64,000 bases of DNA from Palleronia pelagia. Its GTDB lineage: Bacteria; Pseudomonadota; Alphaproteobacteria; Rhodobacterales; Rhodobacteraceae. This document shows, piece after piece, positions 54,408 to 63,552 of the stretch. The stretch covers positions 620,001 through 684,000 of the forward strand of contig NZ_FOCM01000001.1 of the NCBI RefSeq assembly GCF_900110115.1, read 5' to 3'. The first letter of the stretch is position 1, and every line of letters begins with the position of its first letter. The position numbers were made by a program, and so were the translations under genes. Below the pieces are notes generated by a model that worked only from the letters and a program-made list of their open reading frames with translations, had not been told where the DNA came from and did not search any database.

Positions 54408-57400
54408 ATGACCTATGGATCCGGCAAAGACGGTATCGTCGAAGGCACTGCAAACGATGACGTGATCGACACTGCTTACACTGGTGATCCCGATGGCGAT
54501 CGTGTTGACGCGAACGATGCGATCCTGGGCAACGTGGGCAGCAACGACGACATCGTGCGGGCAGGGGCCGGTAACGACAGCGTCCTGGCCGGCGCGGGTG
54601 CCGATACCGTCGACGGCGAGGCGGGCAACGACACGCTGGACGGCGGCGAGGGCGACGACAGCCTTTCGGGCGGCGACGGGCTGGATCTTCTGCGTGGCGC
54701 GGAAGGCAGCGATACGCTGGTCGGCGGCGCCGGCAACGACACCCTGCTGGGCGACGAGGGTGTCACGACCACGGCCGTGACCGGCGATCGTGCGCTGTTC
54801 GACTGGTCGAAGGCACCCAATTTCGGTGACGGCAACCACGCTTCGGGGTTCACGCAGGACACCGGCGATGTGAACGTCACCTTCTCGATCGACAAGCTCG
54901 ACGGCAGCCGCCACGACATCAAGAATACCTTTGAGACCAGCACGCAATACACGTCGGACCTGGACGCCGACGTGTCCGAGACCTCGTCCTTTTCGTCGGT
55001 CTTCGACGATGACCACACCAAGGTCGCCTACGGCTTCGATTTCGACGCGACCGTGACGGACGTGGAATTCCGCGTCAACGACATCGACGGCAGCGGGCGG
55101 GTCACCATCTTGGCCGAAGGGCCCGACGGCCCCGTCGAGGTGACTCTGACCGCGGGCGACAAGCTGTACCAGTCGGGCCAGACCGTGACCTCAAAGGGCG
55201 GTTACCTGCCCGATGACAGCTCGGAATACTCGGTCCTGGTGAACATCCCGGGCCCCGTGACCAAGGTCACCGTGATCCACGAGCAACTGGACGACCACAA
55301 GGACAGCGGCATCAACATCACCGACATCGCCTTCAACGGTGTCGAGTTCGTCGAAACCCCTGTCGAAGGCGCCGGCGACGACCTTCTGATCGGCGGTGAA
55401 GGCGACGACCTGATCGAGGGCGGTGCCGGCAACGACAGCGCTTTGGGCGGCGCGGGCGACGATACCCTTCTGGGCGGCAGCGGCGACGACACCCTTCTGG
55501 GCGATGCCGACATCGCCAATGGCACGGCACTGGGCGACCGCGCCCTGTTCGACTGGGAGCAGGGTCCCAATTTCGGCGACGATCGGCACGTTTCGGACTT
55601 CACCCAGGATACGGGCGAGGTCGACGTTACGTTCTCGAAGATCCGCCTCCGCGACTGGGATGGCGACACCCGTAACACCTACGAGACGTCCACCCAGAAT
55701 ACCGATGACCTTGACCCCGCTGTGAGCGAGCGGAGCTCGTTCGAATCCGATCTTCAGGATCGAGGCGACCGGTACCAGTACGATTTTGACTTCAGCGCCG
55801 AGGTTGCCAATGTCGAATTCCGGATCAACGACCTGGATGGCGGCGGTCGGGTCACGGTTCTCGCCGAGGGGCCGAATGGCTCGGTCGAAGTGGCTCTCGA
55901 GCCCGGCAGCCACCTGACCCAAAGCGGCAACACCGTCACCTCTCGTGGGGGGTACGAAGGCGACGAAAGCGACAACTACTCGACCCTCGTCAACATCGCG
56001 GGCCCGGTCACCAAGATCACCGTGATCCACGAGCAGATCAACGATCACGACAGCGGAGTGAACATCACCGACATCGCGTTCAACCCGGTCGTCGCGGCCC
56101 CGACGCCCACCGAGGGCATGGGCAACGACCTGCTGGAGGGCGGCGACGGTGCCGACCTGATCGAGGGTGGCAGGGGCAACGACACCGCCCTGGGCGGCGA
56201 AGGATCCGACACGATCCTCGGCGGCGACGGCGCGGACCTGCTGGAGGGGGGCGACGGTGCCGACCAGATCGACGGCGGCGCGGACCAGGACACGATCACC
56301 GGCGGGACCGATGCGGACACCATCGATGGCGGCGCGGGTGGCTTCTCGGCAGATCCGCTGGTCAACACCGACAGCGACACGCTGGATCTGAGCGGGGTCG
56401 GAAACTACCGCATCATCGACGAACGCCCAGACAGCAACGGCAACGGCTTCGACGGCACGGTCGTCCTCCTGGATGACAGCGGCAACGAGGCCGGCCGCTT
56501 CGACTTCTTCGAGATCGAAACCTTCGTCGGCCGCGATCTAGCGCCCGAGGCGCAGGACGACGCGGCCGCGACTGATGAAGATACGCCGGTCAACAACATC
56601 GACGTCTTGGCGAACGACACCGATCCCGATGGGCTCGACTCGGACCTGACGGTCATCAGCGCTTCGGCCGAGAACGGCACGGTGACGGTCAACCCCGACG
56701 GCACGCTGAACTATACGCCGGACCCGGATTTCTTCGGTGAGGACACGATCACTTACACGATCGAGGATGCAGATGGACTGACCGACACCGCGACGGTATC
56801 CGTCACGGTGGACGCGGTGAACGACGCACCGAACGCGGTCGACGATGTCGCGACCACTGACGAGGATGCGCCGACGACCATCGACGTGCTCGCCAACGAC
56901 ACCGATCCCGATCTGCCCGCGGACACGCTGACCGTGATCAGCGCCTCGGCGCAAAACGGCCAGGTCACGATCAACCCCGACGGCACGCTGAATTACACGC
57001 CGGATGCGGATTTCTCCGGCGAAGACACCATCACCTATACCATCGAGGATGAGGGCGGTTTTACCGACACCGCGACCGTCACCGTCACCGTGAACCCGGT
57101 GGATGATGCACCGGCGGCAGCGGATGACACTGCCGAAACCGATGAAGACACCCCGGTCACCATTGATGTGCTGGCCAATGACACCGACCCGGATACCCCG
57201 GTCGAGGATCTTAACGTCACCGAGGCGACTGCCGGGAACGGCACCGTCACGATCAACCCCAATGGCACGCTGGACTACACGCCGAACGCGGATTTCAACG
57301 GCGAGGACACGATCAGCTATACCGTGTCAGATCCGGAAGGGAACACCGACACCGCGACCGTCACCGTCACCGTGAACCCGGTGAATGACGGTCCCGTTGC

Positions 57401-60400
57401 CGTCGATGACACGGCGACCACGGATGAGAACCAGCCGGTCGTTATCGACCTTGTCGGCAACGACACCGATGTGGACAACGCGACCTCGGATCTGACGCTG
57501 GTCAGCTTCGACCAACCCGCGAACGGCACCGTGGTCGACAATGGCGACGGCACCGTGACCTACACGCCGAATACCGGCTTCTCGGGGACCGAAAGTTTCG
57601 ACTATGTCGTGGCCGACCCCGACGGTCTGACGGATACCGGCACGGCAACGGTCACGGTCAACCACACGATCCTGCCCGACGGCATCGTCGAGGGTTCCGA
57701 CGGCGATGACCTGATCGATTTCGACTACACCGGCGATCCCGAGGGCGACCTGATCGACCGTCCGGACCAGGTGATCATCGGCGGCGATCCCATTGGCACC
57801 GATGGCGACGTGGTCGAAGCGGGCGCCGGCAACGACACGGTGCGCAGCCTGGAAGGTGACGACACCGTTTCGGCCGGCACCGGCGACGATCTGGTCGAAG
57901 CCGGAAACGGCAACGACATCGTCAACGGCGAGGACGGCAACGACACGCTGCGTGGCCAGGCCGGCGACGACACCCTGTCGGGCGGCGAGGGCAATGACCT
58001 TCTTGATGGTGGTCCCGGCGACGACTCGCTTTCGGGCGGCGCGGGGGACGATACCCTGCGCGGAGCGGCCGGCGAAGACACGCTGGACGGCGGCGACGGC
58101 AACGACAGCATCAGTGGCGGCACCGACGCCGACCTGATCACCGGTGGCACCGGGAGTGACACGATCAGCGCGAACGAGGGCAACGACACGGTCGATGCCG
58201 GCGCGGGGGACGACTCGGTCACCGGCGGCCTGGGTAGTGACAGCATCGACGGCGGCATCGGCAATGACGCGATCCATGCTAACGAAGGCGACGACACTGT
58301 CGCCGGCGGTTCGGGCGACGATACGATCTCGGGCAATGACGGGGATGACGTGCTGGCCGGCGGCGCCGACAACGACAGCATCACCGGTGGCGACGGAAAC
58401 GACGAAATCGACGGTGGGCAGGGCGACGACTATATCGACGCCTCGGGCCCGAACGCTGCAATCGACGCCGATGTGCCCCTGGTGCCGACCCCGTTCGACC
58501 AGGACCCCAACCCGAACGACGACCGGGATACGGTCATCGGCGGCGCCGGCAACGACACGATCCTGACGGGCGACGACGCCGACAGCATCGTGGGCGGCTT
58601 CGGCGACGACTCGATCGAATCCGGCATCGACGATGACACCGTCATCGGTGGCGCAGGCAATGACACGATCACCGACGTACAGGGCTCGGACAGCATCTTC
58701 GGCAACGATGGCGACGACCTGATCGACGCGGGCACCGATACGTTGTCGGATTACCCGAACGACCAGCCGACGCTGGCCGACGGCTCGCCCAACCCGTTCT
58801 TCGGATCCGGCGATCCGAACCCCGATGACGGTCGCGATTTCGTCGATGGCGGCGACGGCGCGGACACGATCACCACGGGTGACGATGATGACACCATCAT
58901 CGGCGGCGGCGGTGACGACGTCATCAATGCCGGGATCGACGATGACGAGGTCACCGGCGGGGCCGGAAACGACAGCATCATCGGCAGCCACGGATCGGAT
59001 ACGCTGGACGGCAACGACGGCAATGACACCATCTACGGCGGCTATGGACCGACCCCGGTTCCGTCCGGCGTGGCGGGGGCCGAGCCCGATGCCACCGATC
59101 CCCAGCCCGATAACGGCCGGGATCTGATCAGCGGTGGTGACGGAAACGACGTTCTCTACGGCGAGGACGACGACGATACGATCTTCGGTGGCGCCGATGA
59201 CGACTTCATCGATGGCGGCATCGACGACGACTCGCTCGACGGCGGAACCGGCAACGACACGATCCTTGGTGGCGATGGCGATGACACCGTCGACGGCGGC
59301 GCGGGAGCCGACTCGATCGAGGGCGGCGATGGCGATGACAGCCTGATGGGTGGAGCGGACAACGACACCATCATCGGTGGCGGCGGCAACGACGTCATGG
59401 ATGGCGGTGCGGGCGACGACCTGCTGACCGGCCGCGACGGCGACGACACCATCACCGGCGGCGACGGGAATGACACCCTCGCGGGACGTGGCGGGAACGA
59501 TATCCTGTCTGGTGGAGCCGGCGACGACTTCATCTATGGCGGTCTCGAGAACGACTCGCTTGACGGTGGCGATGGCAACGACCTGCTTTCCGGTCGCCAG
59601 GGTGACGACACCATCGACGGTGGTGCCGGCGATGACACCATCGACGCAGGCGGTGGCAACGACCTGGTGGATGCCGGCGACGGTAACGACCAGGTTCAGG
59701 GCGGCACAGGTGCCGACACCATCGACGGCGGTGAAGGTAACGACACTATCGAGGGCTTCGGCGGTGGCGACATCATTACCGGCGGTGCCGGCGACGACCA
59801 GATCTCGGGCGGCAACGGTCCCGACACGATGGAGGGCGGCGACGACCGCGATACCTTCTCCAACGTGACCGCAGGCGATAGCATCCTCGGCGGCTCCGGC
59901 GGCGACGACTTCGACGTTCTGGATCTGACCGGATCGCTGAATGGTGGCAGCTATCGGCTGGTGAATGTGACCGAGGACAACGATCCCGGCGACACTGTCG
60001 ATGGCGACAGCCCCAATGACGGGATCGACGGTGAGGTTCAATTCTTCGACGCCGGCGGCAACCGGACCGGGACCCTGACATTCGAGAATATCGAACGGAT
60101 CATTCCCTGCTTCACGCCCGGCACCCTGATCGCGACCCCCAAGGGCGAGCGCCGGGTCGAGGACCTGCGCGAGGGCGACCGTGTCATCACCCGCGACAAC
60201 GGCATTCAGGAGATTCGCTGGATCGGCGAAAAGCGCCTGGACCGGACCGAGCTGCTGCGTCAGCCCGAGCTGAAGCCGGTACTCGTTCGGGCCGGTTCAC
60301 TGGGCAACGGCCTGCCCGAGCGGGACATGCTTGTCAGCCCCAATCACCGGATGCTGGTCGCCAACGACAAGACGGCGCTTTACTTCGAGGAACGTGAAGT

Positions 60401-60689
60401 GCTGGTTGCGGCTAAGCACCTGATCGACAGCGACGGCGTGGACCAGGTCGAAGCCCTGGGCGTCAGCTACATCCACTTCATGTTCCAGCAACACGAGGTT
60501 GTGCTGTCGGACGGCACCTGGTCGGAAAGCTTCCAGCCCGGCGACTACACGCTGAAGGGCATCGGCGATGCACAACGCGCCGAGATCCTGACGCTGTTCC
60601 CCGAGCTCGAGAACCACGAGGGGATCGAGGGCTATCAGTCGGCCCGCCGGACGCTGAAGCGGCACGAGGCGAAACTGCTTACCCGCTGA
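54408..60689 (+). CDS. giant RTX protein with cadherin-like repeats and C-terminal Hint domain
   Basis: 2093 residues, very acidic, no Sec signal peptide; probably exported by a type I system and folded by calcium. In order: an N-terminal DGIVEGTANDD motif (8-18) and short RTX block (to ~125); a ~190-residue beta module at ~129-316 and a second copy at ~379-562, each framed by RTX repeats; four cadherin/Ig-like repeats of 92-95 residues starting at 712, 807, 901 and 995; a second DGIVEG motif at 1091; a long GGxGxDxx block to ~1830; and a Hint domain from C1901 (PCFTPGTLIAT) to the end, with SPNHR at 1977-1981. The start at 54408 has GGAGA eight bases before. It could be a surface adhesin or matrix protein. 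The Hint domain may cleave the chain before C1901. No transporter genes are adjacent. Confidence 0.88.
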   Translation: MTYGSGKDGIVEGTANDDVIDTAYTGDPDGDRVDANDAILGNVGSNDDIVRAGAGNDSVLAGAGADTVDGEAGNDTLDGGEGDDSLSGGDGLDLLRGAEGSDTLVGGAGNDTLLGDEGVTTTAVTGDRALFDWSKAPNFGDGNHASGFTQDTGDVNVTFSIDKLDGSRHDIKNTFETSTQYTSDLDADVSETSSFSSVFDDDHTKVAYGFDFDATVTDVEFRVNDIDGSGRVTILAEGPDGPVEVTLTAGDKLYQSGQTVTSKGGYLPDDSSEYSVLVNIPGPVTKVTVIHEQLDDHKDSGINITDIAFNGVEFVETPVEGAGDDLLIGGEGDDLIEGGAGNDSALGGAGDDTLLGGSGDDTLLGDADIANGTALGDRALFDWEQGPNFGDDRHVSDFTQDTGEVDVTFSKIRLRDWDGDTRNTYETSTQNTDDLDPAVSERSSFESDLQDRGDRYQYDFDFSAEVANVEFRINDLDGGGRVTVLAEGPNGSVEVALEPGSHLTQSGNTVTSRGGYEGDESDNYSTLVNIAGPVTKITVIHEQINDHDSGVNITDIAFNPVVAAPTPTEGMGNDLLEGGDGADLIEGGRGNDTALGGEGSDTILGGDGADLLEGGDGADQIDGGADQDTITGGTDADTIDGGAGGFSADPLVNTDSDTLDLSGVGNYRIIDERPDSNGNGFDGTVVLLDDSGNEAGRFDFFEIETFVGRDLAPEAQDDAAATDEDTPVNNIDVLANDTDPDGLDSDLTVISASAENGTVTVNPDGTLNYTPDPDFFGEDTITYTIEDADGLTDTATVSVTVDAVNDAPNAVDDVATTDEDAPTTIDVLANDTDPDLPADTLTVISASAQNGQVTINPDGTLNYTPDADFSGEDTITYTIEDEGGFTDTATVTVTVNPVDDAPAAADDTAETDEDTPVTIDVLANDTDPDTPVEDLNVTEATAGNGTVTINPNGTLDYTPNADFNGEDTISYTVSDPEGNTDTATVTVTVNPVNDGPVAVDDTATTDENQPVVIDLVGNDTDVDNATSDLTLVSFDQPANGTVVDNGDGTVTYTPNTGFSGTESFDYVVADPDGLTDTGTATVTVNHTILPDGIVEGSDGDDLIDFDYTGDPEGDLIDRPDQVIIGGDPIGTDGDVVEAGAGNDTVRSLEGDDTVSAGTGDDLVEAGNGNDIVNGEDGNDTLRGQAGDDTLSGGEGNDLLDGGPGDDSLSGGAGDDTLRGAAGEDTLDGGDGNDSISGGTDADLITGGTGSDTISANEGNDTVDAGAGDDSVTGGLGSDSIDGGIGNDAIHANEGDDTVAGGSGDDTISGNDGDDVLAGGADNDSITGGDGNDEIDGGQGDDYIDASGPNAAIDADVPLVPTPFDQDPNPNDDRDTVIGGAGNDTILTGDDADSIVGGFGDDSIESGIDDDTVIGGAGNDTITDVQGSDSIFGNDGDDLIDAGTDTLSDYPNDQPTLADGSPNPFFGSGDPNPDDGRDFVDGGDGADTITTGDDDDTIIGGGGDDVINAGIDDDEVTGGAGNDSIIGSHGSDTLDGNDGNDTIYGGYGPTPVPSGVAGAEPDATDPQPDNGRDLISGGDGNDVLYGEDDDDTIFGGADDDFIDGGIDDDSLDGGTGNDTILGGDGDDTVDGGAGADSIEGGDGDDSLMGGADNDTIIGGGGNDVMDGGAGDDLLTGRDGDDTITGGDGNDTLAGRGGNDILSGGAGDDFIYGGLENDSLDGGDGNDLLSGRQGDDTIDGGAGDDTIDAGGGNDLVDAGDGNDQVQGGTGADTIDGGEGNDTIEGFGGGDIITGGAGDDQISGGNGPDTMEGGDDRDTFSNVTAGDSILGGSGGDDFDVLDLTGSLNGGSYRLVNVTEDNDPGDTVDGDSPNDGIDGEVQFFDAGGNRTGTLTFENIERIIPCFTPGTLIATPKGERRVEDLREGDRVITRDNGIQEIRWIGEKRLDRTELLRQPELKPVLVRAGSLGNGLPERDMLVSPNHRMLVANDKTALYFEEREVLVAAKHLIDSDGVDQVEALGVSYIHFMFQQHEVVLSDGTWSESFQPGDYTLKGIGDAQRAEILTLFPELENHEGIEGYQSARRTLKRHEAKLLTR
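54792..56092 (+). repeat. intragenic duplication of a ~190-residue module
   Basis: The segment from 54792 (ALFDW ... PNFGD) to about 55358 is repeated from 55542 (ALFDWEQGPNFGD) to about 56092. Both share FTQDTG(D/E)V, the VEFR(V/I)ND(I/L)DG core, GGY and the end VIHEQ ... INITDIAFN / VNITDIAFN. RTX repeats lie between them. I do not recognise the module family. Confidence 0.8.
56541..57665 (+). repeat. four tandem cadherin/Ig-like repeats
   Basis: Repeats start at 56541, 56826, 57108 and 57390 with periods of 95, 94 and 94 residues, and the last is about 92. Each has DD-A-TDE, IDVLANDTDPD (IDLVGNDTDVD in the last), NGTLNYTP-DF-GEDTI-Y and DTATVTVTV. This is the VCBS/Ig-like type common in bacterial adhesins. 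Confidence 0.85.
57796..59890 (+). repeat. long RTX (GGxGxDxx) calcium-binding repeat block
   Basis: Dozens of nonapeptides of the GGAGNDTI / GGDGDDTL type run through residues ~1130-1830, broken by three Pro/Asn-rich linkers (for example near 58440-58530, 58740-58820 and 59040-59120). At DNA level this is a degenerate GGCGGC-rich repeat. Confidence 0.9.
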
Positions 60690-60713
60690 CCCACTTGCCA
60701 AATGGCCGAATCG

Positions 60714-60749
60714 AAACGGCCGACCGCTGCCGCGGTCGGCCGTTTTCTG
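60714..60749 (+). terminator. strong rho-independent terminator after the giant RTX gene
   Basis: AAACGGCCGACCGC (60714-60727) pairs perfectly over 14 bases with GCGGTCGGCCGTTT (60732-60745); the loop is four bases and TTTTCTGTTT continues. It lies 24 bases past the stop, so the following Hint gene must have its own promoter or rely on read-through. Confidence 0.9.
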
Positions 60750-60908
60750 TTTGTACGGCCCGTCAAGGATCCATCTAACAGGCTGTATCGACAGAAATCT
60801 GCCTTGCAGCGCCAAGTTTCCGCAACGTCAGACGCCTGTTAGTGGACCGACGGAAAAACATCCTGTAGTTGATTGTCCATCGAATTGATTAAACCCCGGG
60901 GGCTGGTG

Positions 60909-62051
60909 ATGGCGGTGATCAACGGCAATGGCAGGAGCAATACGCTCTCGGGCACCGGCGACGACGACTTGATCCGGGGACGTGGCGGGGACGACCTGAT
61001 AAGCGGTGGTGACGGGAACGACACCCTGTCCGGCGACGCGGGCAATGATACGATCGTGGGCGGCGCGGGCAGGGACGTGATCAGAGGTGGCACGGGAGAC
61101 GACTCACTCGACGGGGGGACCGGCCGGAACGACAATGATCAGGTTTCGGGGGATGCTGGCGACGACACGCTGGTAGGATACGGCGAGAATGACATCCTCC
61201 GCGGCGATGATGGAAACGACACGTTCATTGCACGTCCCGGCAGCACCACTGACGGCAATATTTCCGTCAACGGAGGTGAAAGCGATACAGGCGATACCAT
61301 CGATCTGCGCGAGGTTCTGTCACAGGGCTTCGAGATCGACGCGCTGACTCGAAACCCGAGCAGCACCGACAACGGCATCCCAAGCTTTACCGGACAGATC
61401 CGGCTTGTGAATTCGGCCGATGGCCGGTCACTCAACATAAACTACGATGATATCGAAGCGATCACACCATGCTTTACGCCGGGCACCCTGATCGCGACCC
61501 CGCAGGGCGAGCGCCGGGTCGAGGACCTGCACGAGGGCGATCGGGTGATTACCCGGGACAGTGGCGTCCAGCGTCTTGTCTGGATCGGCGAGAAATGCCT
61601 GCATCGCTCCGATCTGAAACTTCATCCAGAATTGCAGCCTGTGCTGGTTCGGGCCGGATCACTGGGCAGAGGCTTGCCCGAGCGTGACCTGCTGGTCAGC
61701 CCGAACCACCGGATCCTGGTCGCCAACGACAGAACGGCGCTCTACTTCGAGGATCGTGAAGTGCTGGTCGCGGCCAAGCACCTGACCGACCACGACGGCG
61801 TCGACCGGGTCGAGGCGGCCGGTGTCAGTTATATCCACTTCATGTTCGAGCACCACGAGGTGGTTCTTTCGGAGGGCGTGTGGTCGGAAAGTTTCCAGCC
61901 CGGCAGCGCCTCACTCAAAGGCATCGGCGACGCCCAGCGCACCGAGATCCTGTCTCTTTTCCCCGACCTTGGGACACGCGAAGGTATTGAAGGCTTCCAA
62001 TCGGCGCGGCGGACGCTGAAGCGCCACGAAGCGAGACTTCTATCGAAGTGA
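60909..62051 (+). CDS. short RTX protein with C-terminal Hint domain
   Basis: 380 residues from ATG 60909; a TTG 36 bases upstream is an alternative. Residues ~5-115 are RTX repeats (GGDGNDTLSG type), then a ~70-residue linker that ends DIEAITP. The Hint domain begins at C188 (CFTPGTLIAT) and has SPNHR with H267. From C188 to the end is 193 residues, as in the giant protein, and by hand the two Hint regions differ at about 41 of 193 positions. No Sec signal; type I export is likely. The Hint part could release the RTX part by cutting before C188. It starts after the strong terminator of the giant gene. Confidence 0.87.
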   Translation: MAVINGNGRSNTLSGTGDDDLIRGRGGDDLISGGDGNDTLSGDAGNDTIVGGAGRDVIRGGTGDDSLDGGTGRNDNDQVSGDAGDDTLVGYGENDILRGDDGNDTFIARPGSTTDGNISVNGGESDTGDTIDLREVLSQGFEIDALTRNPSSTDNGIPSFTGQIRLVNSADGRSLNINYDDIEAITPCFTPGTLIATPQGERRVEDLHEGDRVITRDSGVQRLVWIGEKCLHRSDLKLHPELQPVLVRAGSLGRGLPERDLLVSPNHRILVANDRTALYFEDREVLVAAKHLTDHDGVDRVEAAGVSYIHFMFEHHEVVLSEGVWSESFQPGSASLKGIGDAQRTEILSLFPDLGTREGIEGFQSARRTLKRHEARLLSK

Positions 62052-62343
62052 GTCGCGCACGTCTTTTCCCGGAAAGGCGGAGAAGTCATCGCGACCCGCA
62101 CATCCTGAACCTGTCTCTGATTAATCCTTCCGCGATTTGCACAGGCCATCGTTTCGCCCGGAAGCCCAATTCGGTACGCAACTTGGGATTGTAGACCTAT
62201 CGAGCGGCTCGCTCAAAAATGCCTTGATCGGCCACAAAATCTCCCACAGGTTGTATAAATGAAGGCGTCTTTAGGCTTGGGCCACTGACCGAGTTCCCGG
62301 GATCGAGGCGCCGCTTTCGTTGCAGAACTGCAGGAGCCCCGAG
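62052..62343 (+). other. 292-base intergenic region between Hint genes 2 and 3
   Basis: No gene or clear terminator is seen. It has an AT-rich stretch with TATAAAT at 62254-62260 about 85 bases before the next start, which might be part of a promoter, but no matching -35 box at normal spacing. Confidence 0.4.
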
Positions 62344-63141
62344 ATGATGAAGTTCGACGAAAATGCGATGTCGCCGGTTGGTGCCGATGCCGAAGCGCGT
62401 GACTCTCGGGCGCGCCGCAATTCTTCAGGAACAGGCGAGCTGGCCGAATTGCGGACCCGGCAGACACCGCAGGTGGTCCGGCGGAAGGCGATCGATGCGT
62501 CCCGCGAGAGCGACACCGCCGTCAAGCTGAGCCTGTCGGATATCGAGGGCGTCCTGCCATGCTTCACGCCCGGCACCCTGATCGCAACAGGCAAGGGTGA
62601 GCGGCGGGTCGAGACATTGCAGGCAGGCGACCGGGTCATCACCCGCGACCGGGGTATGCAGGTGGTTCACTGGGTCGGTAAGACGACCCTGACAGAAAAA
62701 GACCTGCGCGCCCAACCCGCCATGCGCCCCGTTCGTTTGCGGGCAGGGTGCCTGGGGCCGGACCGCCCGGCGCGCGACATGCTGCTCAGCCCCAACCATC
62801 GCGTGCTGTTCAACGAGAGTCAGTACACCGGGAAATTCGCCGGCTCCGAGGTCATGGCCGCGGCCAAGCACCTGACCTGGATGCCCGGGATCACCCAGGC
62901 ACGGGCGGAAACCGTCACCTATATCCACTTCATGTTCGCCCAACACGAGCTGGTCCTGTCCGACGGGCTGTGGTCCGAGAGCTTCCAGGCGGGCGATTAC
63001 ACGCTGAACGCGCTCGACCGCCGGCAAAGGGATGCGATCTTCCAGATATTTCCCGACCTGAAGGGTCACGAGGGCATGGATGGCTTCACGCCCGCGCGGC
63101 GGGTGCTCAGCAGGAAAGAGGCACGACTCCTGGGCGCCTGA
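62344..63141 (+). CDS. Hint-domain protein without RTX repeats
   Basis: 265 residues from ATG 62344 (a second ATG follows directly) behind CAGGAGC. The first 72 residues are a charged, probably disordered linker with no RTX motif, ending DIEGVLP. The Hint domain begins at C73 (CFTPGTLIAT), with H152 in SPNHR. The Cys-to-end length is again 193 residues and the Cys-His distance 79, as in the two upstream proteins. Without RTX repeats the route of export, if any, is unclear. It might act in trans on the other Hint proteins or be a relic of a larger gene. Confidence 0.82.
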   Translation: MMKFDENAMSPVGADAEARDSRARRNSSGTGELAELRTRQTPQVVRRKAIDASRESDTAVKLSLSDIEGVLPCFTPGTLIATGKGERRVETLQAGDRVITRDRGMQVVHWVGKTTLTEKDLRAQPAMRPVRLRAGCLGPDRPARDMLLSPNHRVLFNESQYTGKFAGSEVMAAAKHLTWMPGITQARAETVTYIHFMFAQHELVLSDGLWSESFQAGDYTLNALDRRQRDAIFQIFPDLKGHEGMDGFTPARRVLSRKEARLLGA

Positions 63142-63144
63142 GGT

Positions 63145-63178
63145 AAATGGGGCAGGTGGACACGCTTCGGCCCCATTT
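63145..63178 (+). terminator. stem-loop just after Hint gene 3
   Basis: AAATGGGGC (63145-63153) pairs with GCCCCATTT (63170-63178) over 9 bases with a 16-base loop, three bases past the stop. The T-run is short. Confidence 0.5.
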
Positions 63179-63274
63179 CCGACCCAAATCCGAATCGAAC
63201 GGCTGAATTCGAGCTGAATGCGCCGCCTTGCGGGCGCTCGATTCGCTTCCAAGCGACAAGTTACGGCAACAATG

Positions 63275-63296
63275 CCGCCGATCGGGCGGTTTTGTT
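63275..63296 (+). terminator. second terminator-like hairpin
   Basis: CCGCC (63275-63279) and GGCGG (63285-63289) form a short stem with a 5-base loop, followed by TTTTGTT. Confidence 0.5.
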
Positions 63297-63386
63297 CGTT
63301 CGTGTGAATGTGGCGAAAATAAGTGATTGTTTGCCACCACTTTCCGGTTCTTGCAGACCCAAATCACTGTTCCGACGCTCGAGGTC

Positions 63387-63417
63387 AATCGGACCGATTT
63401 GTGGCCGGATCCGGCCA
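63387..63417. promoter_or_regulatory. two adjacent palindromes upstream of the fourth Hint gene
   Basis: AATCGG-A-CCGATT (63387-63399) and the 16-base perfect palindrome TGGCCGGATCCGGCCA (63402-63417) lie side by side, about 136 bases before the start at 63553. They may be operators or a structured leader. Confidence 0.4.
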
Positions 63418-63552
63418 AATGTGTCCGAATGCGGCGCAGGGACGACCACAATCGTGACACTTTTCTGGCCCGGTCCGCCCAATTTGGCTAAAACAAGGCA
63501 ACAAGTTTCAGCGGATCGCCTGAACCGGCGGACCAAGTGAAGGAAGACCAGT

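Larger units (their letters stand above)
63142..63552 (+). other. 411-base intergenic region before the fourth Hint gene
   Basis: No gene is supported. It contains two stem-loops at its start and a cluster of palindromes at 63387-63417 (separate entries). It is AT-richer than the coding parts, like the region before the giant gene. Confidence 0.5.

Noticed and set aside
53836-54453. Several 60-147 codon open frames in the region before the giant RTX gene
   Set aside because: Arg/Pro/Ser-rich translations, no ribosome binding sites, and mutually overlapping on both strands.
57796-59890. Short-period DNA repeats that could suggest a CRISPR array or satellite
   Set aside because: The period is 27 bases or multiples and the repeats keep one reading frame with GGxGxDxx coding; there are no unique spacers of constant length.
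57327-60041. 904-codon minus-strand open frame opposite the RTX block
   Set aside because: It mirrors the GGxGxD repeats in reverse (Val/Ala/Asp-rich low-complexity sequence) and has no ribosome binding site; an artefact of the repeat DNA.
60873-60908. TTG at 60873 as start of the second Hint gene
   Set aside because: No ribosome binding site at suitable distance, and the RTX sequence begins right after the ATG at 60909, which has a GGGGGC stretch upstream.
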